From Larix kaempferi (Eukaryota; Streptophyta; Pinopsida; Pinales; Pinaceae): 64,000 nucleotides of DNA. Position 1 is the stretch's first letter, and each line of letters begins with the position of its first letter. Below, piece after piece: positions 56,819-64,000 of this stretch. Where the stretch lies: positions 28,169,501-28,233,500 of the forward strand of contig BSBM01000370.1 in assembly GCA_027924585.1 (NCBI GenBank), in the 5' to 3' direction. A program made the translations under genes and the position numbers. The notes under the pieces were generated by a model. That model searched no databases and had not been told where the DNA came from. It saw only the letters and a list, made by a program, of their open reading frames with translations.

Positions 56819-57012
56819 GTAGTTCTCATTAGCCTCATATCAATCATGGCATGACAGTAGTTATCCAGAGGATCAGGTTGATCAGAGATGGAGGGTTGAC
56901 TGTATGCACAACAATCATATGACAGGGATGCAAGATGCATTCCTCATCCTGGAGCACACGCCCATGCAGAGATGGTTCGGGATGTGCAGGGGACTGATCA
57001 CTTGGTCACATG

Positions 57013-57841
57013 AGTGGGTAGAGTTCGGTTTATACTTGACCTTGGAGATCTCTTAGAGGTATCAGGAGTGTTGTTCTTTCCAGGACTTAGAGGGAGCATT
57101 CTCTCAGTGGCAGCTTTGGGAGCTGTTGGTTACTCAATTGTGTTCTAGTGGGATTTTATTTTTACCTATATTAGAGGAGTAGAACCAGTCTTGATGGGTC
57201 ATAGGATCGACGGTGTATACTTGATTCCGGGACATCCCACTTCTAGCACATCAGGTTGGTTGAGTGCATCCTCTTCTGAGTCAGGTGAGGATAGTGAGCA
57301 AGATTCTTACAGCAGAGATGATGCTAGGAGGTGTGAGTCCATTCAGAAGATGGTTGAGCGAGATGCTCACCATGATCATGAGGATCAGAGGAGTGACTCT
57401 GGTTACCATATTTATTAGCGAGTTACTCATGATGATGACGATGAGACTCAAGAGATTGAGCCATTGGATTCAGAGAATATGGATGGGCATGATGCTCATC
57501 CCGACACAAATCGGACGTTGAATTGGTATGAGATGGTAGAGATGGAATTAGATCAGGAGAGAGTTGATTCATCACAGAGACAGAGGGAGCCCACTTACAT
57601 ACTAGTGGATCCTCTTGAAGACAGTCTTCAGGACTGGTTACAACAGAGATTCAGAGGGATTCTGAATTAGAGTACAGTGACAGAGTCAGTGGCAGATCAG
57701 GGGGATTCTTTGATGGAGATAGATGAGGGAAATTCATGTCATATGGCAGCAGTGATAGACAAGACAATTGGTTCAGTTTCAGTAGCAGGGGACTTGTTGG
57801 ATCCAGGAATTAGTAGTAGGACATCCCTCGTTAAGATGGAG
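57013..57841 (+). pseudogene. Protease/integrase lead-in fused to an acidic tail
   Basis: One frame reads GRVRFILDLGDLLEVSGVLF, then PGLRGSILSVAALGAVGYSI, which is the linker between copia protease and integrase (compare 'vpgl..nLLSvs.L...Gy.v.F'). It continues into MGHRIDGVYLIPGHP and SSSESGEDSEQDSYSRDDAR, then a Asp/Glu/His-rich stretch up to the polypurine tract and a little into the LTR. Stops: TAG at about 57146, 57416 and 57668. The catalytic core of integrase never appears. The acidic part has no known domain. Confidence 0.7.
57830..57841 (+). other. Polypurine tract of the gag-only element
   Basis: GTTAAGATGGAG abuts the TGTTATTTTT start of the 3' LTR. Confidence 0.65.
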
Positions 57842-59011
57842 TGTTATTTTTTATCGTATCTTGGTATGTCCTCCATGGTTCAGATGCCTTGCATGGAGGT
57901 ACATCAATAGTATAGGCATCATTGTGGAGTAGAGGGTGCGATACACTCTACTCAGTGGCATGAGACCATTGGTGGCTGCATGCGGACCTTCTGGGGTGTT
58001 TTGACCTTTGCATGCATGGTTTTTGCATGACATGTCTGTGATTATAGGATGCATGCACCAAGATTAGGTTTTTGGTAAACCTAATTCATCGGTGAGATTA
58101 TTTATAGAGACAGGGGGTCCCCGGATGACATTGCTCAGTTGACTTATCAAAGAGTGATATATCAGGAGTGAGGAGGGTGCATTAGTGCATGTAGGGAAAC
58201 TTTCTAAGAGAGGAGCTGCTGCAAGAGCTAAGGTGGCCAAATCTGAGCTGGATCAAAGACCATTAGCTCTAGAGGCACTTGGCACTCTGTTTTGTGGACT
58301 GAGATGGTTTCTGTTGAGTTTGAGGAGGACGTGTTCCACAGTGGAGGAGGGCGCATTACCTAAGGAGAGAGGAGCTCATTCAGATCCCGATCGATCGATT
58401 CAGATTCTGAGACGTTCAGGATAGCCTTGCCTCAGTGTTTGAGGAAGGTTCATGACAATTAGATCTCATATATGTTGAGATCTGTCCTAGTACGAGTATC
58501 AGACATCCAAAGGGGAGGATGCACTTCTGCATGCAGAGGAGGGCACATTCTTCAGTTGAGCAGTTGGTTGTCTTCTGTTGCAGAGTATATCAATGTAGAG
58601 GATAGAGAGAGGCAGTACTGTCGAGGGCACCTACAGAGAGTCTCAGATCCAGTTTGACAATTAGGACACATTCTCCCAGTACATGCATCAGCTAATGCAT
58701 GCATATCTTCAGTTTGACTCGTTCAGGGATTGAGTTACTTCTGAGGTAAATGTATTGTACTTGCTTATTTATATATATGCTCTGGGCTCGAGAGAGAATA
58801 TAGCCCCACATGATTTTTATTTTTCCCCAATTGGGGTTTCCAAGGTATATGCAGTGTTATTTGTGTGATTGCATGTTTGTCAAATTTGTAAAGAGATCTA
58901 GTTATTGAGTTTATGTCTTTATGAGTATTTATTGATATACGAGACTCAAACCGCTTGAGATATCAAGGCTATCCAGAGGAAGTAGTGATCTCTGGATTAA
59001 TAAAATTTACA
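57842..59011 (+). repeat. 3' LTR of the gag-only element
   Basis: 1,170 bp ending AAAATTTACA and matching the 5' LTR. It lacks short stretches present in the 5' copy, such as part of the GAGTCTTTTTGCATG region. The gypsy host resumes at 59012. Confidence 0.9.
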
Positions 59012-59128
59012 AATTGGGTGATACATCTACTAAAGGAGCAACAACTATATGTAAAACCTTCCAAATGTTTCTTTCGGATAAAGGAGGTAGAATATTTGGT
59101 CATATTGTATCTCATGAAGGTGTCAAGT
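59012..59128 (+). pseudogene. Gypsy RT, last visible part
   Basis: WVIHLLKEQQLYVKPSKCFF, then IKEVEYL and a frame-shifted GHIVSHEGVK-like segment, is the end of the gypsy RT palm and thumb. It directly continues 54121-54581 once the gag-only element is removed. Confidence 0.82.
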
Positions 59129-59699
59129 GTTAGAAAAACAGGATCACAGAGCAATAACAATAAACAAGATGCAAATATAAATCGCATAAACACAATTCAA
59201 GAGAGACACCAATATAAGGTGGTTCACCCAATATGGGCTACGTCCACATAGAAATTGTCAGTCCTTTTATTATTATACCATCCAACAAATGAAGGGATAC
59301 AACCTGCAGCACATTCGCTGCAACTTCCTCTTCAATCTCTATGAGTCTCTCTTACAGAATCACATAGATCTTTACAATGCTACAATACATTACACAACCA
59401 TATTACAATTTTTTCCTTTTAAAGGAAATTATCATGGAAAAATACTACGGGCTACTCAATACCATGGGCCCGTAAATTGTTGGCAAAAAAAAACCCATAA
59501 AATTTATTTCGAGGGCTTCGTCCCCGAACCCCAGCCAGGGGGGGATGGTTCCCCTCGGACCCCCATTGGGGGGAGATGCCCCCCCACATCCCCTCGTTGG
59601 GATGAGTGTACAGTACACCTGCATATCATATAAAATTGGAGTACAAACACAGTTGAAACAACATCTTTGAATTAAGAAGATCAAGCTCCAAAACCAACA
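59129..59699 (-). repeat. 3' LTR of the minus-strand copia
   Basis: 571 bp; the minus strand runs TGTTGGTTTTGGAGC...TTTTTCTAACA. An unusual G/C-rich block (59515-59605) lies in the middle, with runs such as GGGGGGG on either strand. Only this LTR is inside the window, so the boundary rests on the TG...CA ends, the polypurine tract and the gypsy junction. Confidence 0.82.
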
Positions 59700-59715
59700 A
59701 TCTCCCACTTGGAGA
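59700..59715 (-). other. Polypurine tract of the minus-strand copia
   Basis: The minus strand reads TCTCCAAGTGGGAGAT directly before the LTR start TGTTGG, as usual for copia elements of this type. Confidence 0.8.
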
Positions 59716-60481
59716 CTAATCACAACAACTCCCTTGTTATTGGACTATGCTCTAAACCTTGGATCTTGAAAATTTCTCATCTTCACCTTCATGCTAGAAT
59801 TCCAATTGAAACCGAGCAGTAATTCAATTTCTCTATGGTTACTACCTTTGTCAACATGTCTACAGGGTTCTATCTAGTGTGTATCTTTTCTAGATTCAAC
59901 AGTTCATTTTCCAAAATAGACCGTCTGAAATGGTAATTCAGCTATATATTTTTAGTCTTAGAATGGAAGGTTGAGTTCTTTGCAATATGAATGGCACTCT
60001 AGCTGTCACTATACAACCTGCTATCCTCATGCTTCTTACCCAATTCCTCCATGAATCTTTGCAACCAAATCATCTCTTTACTAGCCTCTATAGAAGCAAC
60101 ATACTTTGCTTCTGTTGTTGAAACTGCAACAACCTTTTGTAGTTTTAAAATCCAACTTACTGTTGCTCCTCCTGCTATCTTTATCACCTACCATATCTGC
60201 ATCAACATATCTCTGTAGAACAATGTCCGTACCTCTACAACATAATGCATGAGTGGTAGTACCTTTCCAATACCTGAGAATCCATTTATTGCCTTCCAAT
60301 GTTCTTTACCTTGATTGTTCATATACCTGCTCACAACTCCCACTGCATGTGCAATATCTGGTCTTGTGCACACCATGGCATACATCAAGATGCCAACTGC
60401 CGATGAATAGCGAACCCTCGACATGTAATCTATCTCTTCCTGTGTCTTGGGACACATCTCCTTACTTAGTTTGAAATGGCT

Positions 60482-60489
60482 GACCAAAG
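60482..60489. repeat. Left 8-bp target duplication of the hAT-like element
   Basis: GACCAAAG occurs here and at 61520-61527. Removing the insert and one copy rejoins the copia pol between its STPLV and SHFKLSK segments. Confidence 0.9.
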
Positions 60490-61519
60490 CACGGGGGCTT
60501 CACTCAATAAACCGCTATCATAGCACGTTCGTTCGTGGCATATGAAACAATACCCGTAATTTCACTAAATATTGGAAAATACCTTCCAAAATCGTTTTTT
60601 TAACCCCCCCTCCCAATATGCCTTCCCAATTAAAAAAACCCCTATTTTCACTAGATATTGTATGTATCAATTTTTTCATTAACATTTTTTATACCCCTTT
60701 ATATTTCTACCTAGTATATTAATATGATACCCCTCTTATGACCCCACATGCATTCTACAATGCACCTTGCTTCTTTCGATGTATACTGTGGATGCACATT
60801 ACTTCACCCACAATGCAATTACTCAACCACATATCATTATGATTTGAAACATCTAATGGTCTAATGAAGAGATAGGAGATCACTTCTTGTATGTCACTAG
60901 AGCCAATACACATAGTACAACATTTAGATTGCATGTTACAGTTCCCCAATCGCTGACTAAGCATGTTGTGGGATAGGTATCCAAGCCCCCAGGGCCTGTA
61001 ACAAGCTCTAGGAGGCTGACTGAACATCCCAAGGCCTGTAATAGGCATGAGTGGTTGGGTATTCAAGCCCCCAAGACCTATTGAGGGCCTATAACAGGCC
61101 TTGGAGGCTTAGATCCTGCCAAGGCTATTGGTAACAACTGGCTGAGTGCTATTGGTAATAATTGGATGTCAATGACTATTGTCTCTCGACTATGATCAAC
61201 TAGAAAACCACTTCACCACGAAACCCCCTGGCCTCAAGCATGCCTCAAGACACGATTTCCCTGCGTACTGGTAATCCCGAGCCTTGCCTCAACCCGATTT
61301 CTCATCCAATCATGATCCTGCCATCTCCATTTGGTGGATATTTGTCACCCCTCCCATATAAAAAAGACCCCAAAGTATTTTTGTATTGTTACATTAAATA
61401 AATAAAAAACCCTTTGCCCCTTAATATATAAGCAATATAATTTTTAGGTTTTCATGAATATTTAATACCACAATATGAATGAACATGGAATTATATTGCC
61501 TTCTAGTGAAGCCCCCGTG
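60490..61519. mobile_element. 1,030-bp non-autonomous hAT-like transposon
   Basis: Perfect 15-bp terminal inverted repeats (CACGGGGGCTTCACT at 60490-60504, its complement at 61505-61519) lie inside an 8-bp duplication, the combination expected of hAT elements. No transposase frame is readable. The interior has degenerate short repeats of the GGCCTGTAACAGGC kind (60975-61115), possibly subterminal binding sites. It needs a transposase in trans and is younger than the copia it interrupts. Confidence 0.88.
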
Positions 61520-61527
61520 GACCAAAG
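61520..61527. repeat. Right 8-bp target duplication of the hAT-like element
   Basis: This is the second copy of GACCAAAG, directly after the GCCCCCGTG end of the element. Confidence 0.9.
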
Positions 61528-64000
61528 GTGTACTAACTGGTTTTGCATTCTGCATTCTAAACCTCTCCAACACCTTTTCTATGTACTCACCCCGAGACAA
61601 TGTCAATTTGCGATTTTTCACTTCTCTTGTTATTCTCATACCAAGGATTTTCTTTACAGCACCCAAATCCTTCATCACAAATGGATTAGCTAACTTCATC
61701 TTGAGCACATTTATATCCTTCATGTTAGACCTCACAACAAGCATGTCATCCACATACAATAACAAGATAATATCTTCCATTATATAGCCTCTTGAAATAA
61801 ACACAGTGGTCAGAATGACATTTACTATAACCTTGTTATGTCTTAAACCTGTCGAATTTCAAATACCACTGCCTTGGAGCTCGCTTCAGGCCATACAAGC
61901 TCTTTTTCAACCTGCATACCAAATTCTCTTTCCCTTTGACCTCATACCCTTGTGGATGTTGCATATAAATATCTTTCTCCGAATCCCCATGGAGAAATGT
62001 TGTTTTTACATCTCTAACTGTTCAAGATGCAAATCTTCTACCGCCACTAGACTTAAAATAGTCCTAATTGAAGTCATTTTAACAACAGGAGAAAATATTT
62101 CATCAAAATCTATACATTTTTTCTGTGCAAAACCTTTTACAACAAGTTTGGCCTTGTACTGCTTATTTCCTCCATCTTCTTCCTTCAACCTGTAAACCTG
62201 TTATGCAATTCTCTTTTACTTGCAAGCAATTGAACCAAATCCTAAGTCTGGTTTCTTACCAATGAGTCCATCTCGTCATTCATGCCTTGCTCCCACTTCT
62301 TTCTAGTTTTCACCTGCATTGCTTCTTAATAACATTCTGGTTCACCAAAATCGGTCATCAACAAATAATACATTGAAGAAGAGTATCGTTCAGGAGGTCT
62401 ACTTAACTCGGTAGATCTTTTAACACTTGCAGGAGTTTGAGGTACCTGTTGTTCTTGATTTTCTGACACCTTTGTAACTTCATTTTCTTTTATTTCATCA
62501 AGCACTGTGTACTTTGTGTTTTATTTTTCTTGTTTCTTTCCCTGCAGCTGAAATTTATACATGACCTTTTCATTTAATACCACATCTCTACTCCTAATGA
62601 TTTTGTTACTTTCATAATCCTGTAAACAATAACCAAAATCATCAACCCCGTATCCAATAAAGGTTCATTTCTTGGATTTAGCCTCAAGCTTTGTTCTATT
62701 TTCATCAATATGGAAAAAAGCTTCACAACCATATGTTCTCATAAATTAGTAGTTTAGCTTTTTACTTGTCCATGCCTCCTCTGAAATCCCACCATCCAAG
62801 GCGCTTGAATAACTTATGTTTATTAAGTAAACAACAGTATCTACGGCATCTGCCCAAAACTATAAGGAAAACCCTGCATGTAATCTCACACCTTGCACAC
62901 TCCATGATCATCCTATTCATCCTTTCTGACAAACCATTTTCTTGTAGTGTTCTTGGGACTGTCTTCTCTCTACGAATCCCATGGTATGAACAGTAACTAT
63001 CAAACTCCTTGCCGCAATACTCACCTCCACTATCTTATCTAAGACACTTCAATCTTTTTCCTGTCTCATTCTCAACCAAAGCTTTCCATTTCTTAAAAGC
63101 AGAAAACACATCAGATTTTTGTCTAATGCAATAAACCCAAGTTTTTCTAGTTGCATCATCAATAAATGTAACATAATAACGAGAACCACCAAGAGATTGT
63201 ACATGATCTAGTCCCCATATATATGTATGTACAAGCTCTAACTTTTCACTCTTCTTCTATTTTCCGACCCTGATAAATCTGACTCTCTTCTCTTTTCCAT
63301 AAACACAGTTCTCACAGAATTCCAAACTTGCATGCTTCAGATATGGCAGTAAATTTCTTAAGTGGGTAATTTGCATCCCCTTCTCACTCATGTGGCCAAG
63401 CCTATGATGCCACAATGTTGTTTATGTTCCCGTGAAAGCTAAGGAGATAGAACAAATAGTATTTTGAGGACATAAATACAATGTACCTATCAGGTCTACT
63501 TTTTCTATCACCATCGATCCTTTAGTGATATTCCACCACGTTTATCCAAACTTAGATAAACAACCACCATCTCCCAATTTCCATGTTGAGATCGGATTTA
63601 TTTTCATATCAGGAATATGCCTTAAATCTTTCAACAACCATTCAGTTCCATTCTATAATTTTATCTATACCTTACCCATTCCAACAATTTTACATGGCTC
63701 ATCATCACCCAATAAAACATGTCCAAAATCCCCTGGAACATAATCATGAAAAAAATTCCTATGGGGTGTAGCATGACATGACATGAATCCCCTGAATCTA
63801 CTACCCAATAATCACTAGTACTATCTAATGCAAGAATCAAGGCATCTTGTAACACATCACCTACTAGATTTGCTTCCTGAGTAGTCTATTTCCATCCATC
63901 TCCTTTCTTCTTTAGAGATTTGCAGTGTTTCTTCCGATGTCCTATCTTTCCACAGTTCCAGCACTCTATTTTTCCCAGTCTAGACTTGGATCTTCCCTTC

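Larger units (their letters stand above)
54582..59011 (+). mobile_element. Gag-only LTR retroelement (TR-GAG-like)
   Basis: Two LTRs (54582-55786 and 57842-59011), a tRNA-iMet primer site and a polypurine tract enclose only 2.05 kb. The interior codes for a copia-type gag with zinc knuckle, a fragment of the protease/integrase lead-in, and an acidic tail. Integrase, RT and RNase H are absent. Non-autonomous LTR elements with gag only are known in plants as TR-GAG. The copy sits in a gypsy RT. A clear 5-bp target duplication is not visible, although the gypsy peptide reads across the join. Confidence 0.85.
51615..59128 (+). mobile_element. Decayed Ty3/gypsy element hosting nested insertions
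   Basis: Plus-strand gypsy sequence is present in pieces: gag (51671-52330), protease and RT lead-in (52469-53085), RT palm (54121-54581) and RT end (59012-59128). A solo LTR (53086-54120) and a gag-only LTR element (54582-59011) separate the pieces. At 59129 a minus-strand copia LTR interrupts it, and the rest is beyond the window or lost. The pieces read on from one another at the joins, which proves a single host. Its own LTRs are not visible. Confidence 0.85.
59950..63963 (-). pseudogene. Copia pol, interrupted and decayed
   Basis: On the minus strand, from the right edge: CCHC knuckle CWNCGKIGHRKKHC (63922-63963), protease DYWVVDSGDSCHVM (the usual GAS reads GDS), integrase remnants (62700-63500), RT (YKAKLVVKGFAQKK near 62130, then LLLYVDDMLVV with YVDD at 61745-61756) and RNase H (RPDIAHAVGVVSRYM, AVSTTEAKYVAS, RLYSDS). 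The frame changes repeatedly and holds many stops. The hAT-like insert at 60490-61519 lies between RT and RNase H. The protein would be a normal copia pol, now dead. Confidence 0.85.
59129..64000 (-). mobile_element. Minus-strand copia element, running off the right edge
   Basis: Its 3' LTR is 59129-59699, a polypurine tract follows at 59700-59715 (minus strand CTCCAAGTGGGAGAT before TGTTGG), and pol then reads leftwards from the right edge: zinc knuckle, protease, integrase, RT, RNase H. It truncates the visible gypsy host at 59128 and is itself interrupted by a 1,030-bp hAT-like element. Gag and the 5' LTR lie outside the window. Confidence 0.9.

Noticed and set aside
59445-59723. Host gene frame over the G/C-rich block
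   Set aside because: It lies entirely within the copia LTR and has no domain.
1-64000. tRNA or rRNA genes
   Set aside because: The only tRNA-related sequences I saw are primer binding sites next to LTRs. No cloverleaf or rRNA core sequence was recognised.

Overview
The window reads as a stretch of plant nuclear DNA built almost entirely from transposable elements. I found no intact host gene, no rRNA or tRNA gene and nothing bacterial. The evidence for a plant is plant-type copia elements primed by initiator-Met tRNA (TGGTATCAGAGC just inside the LTRs), two L1-type LINEs with the plant layout (DUF4283-like ORF1; endonuclease, RT, zf-RVT and RNase H in ORF2), Ty3/gypsy remnants, a hAT-like and a Mutator-like non-autonomous element, and a fragment of a plant-type ALDH2 gene. 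The old, nested, methylation-style decay suits a large, repeat-rich seed-plant genome. A gymnosperm is plausible, but the sequence alone does not settle it.

Layout, left to right. (1) 162-7713: a palindromic pair of short LTR/PBS/leader segments, one of whose LTRs was hit by a near-complete copia (275-7139, TSD ATATC). Its single gag-pol frame carries three stops, and a 1.36-kb tandem-repeat tail lies between two polypurine tracts. (2) 7714-13503: gene-free DNA with local duplications. (3) 13525-20008: a full-length minus-strand LINE with a 21-bp TSD and a small intact coiled-coil ORF downstream of ORF2. (4) 20030-31600: repeats, a 958-bp foldback element, a decayed gypsy integrase split by a 1.2-kb insertion that ends in a 340-bp gag palindrome, a 165-bp Mutator-like MITE and an ALDH fragment. 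(5) 31900-37872: a second, different minus-strand LINE whose ORF1 and ORF2 overlap as TAATG. (6) 39589-46230: a minus-strand LARD-like element with a 2.87-kb LTR and a non-coding interior. (7) 46482-48500: an array of about seven hairpins, an acidic reading frame, and what looks like the 3' end of a gypsy element. (8) 49984-50661: a decayed gag-like frame of unknown family. (9) 51615-59128: a plus-strand gypsy element broken by a solo LTR (53086-54120) and by a gag-only LTR element (54582-59011). It is cut off at 59129 by a minus-strand copia that runs off the right edge and itself carries a 1030-bp hAT-like element.

The elements form nested insertion stacks and do not work together as a system. 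Several joins can be closed in reading frame once the insert is removed, which gives an order of events. Most of the premature stops I read are TAG, TAA or TGA where a C-to-T or G-to-A transition would explain them, as expected from deamination of methylated cytosine. The observations most worth a second look are the gag palindrome (a possible source of dsRNA), the gag-only LTR element with an acidic C-terminal extension, the LARD-like element, the hairpin array, the LINE with an extra coiled-coil ORF and the TAATG-coupled LINE.
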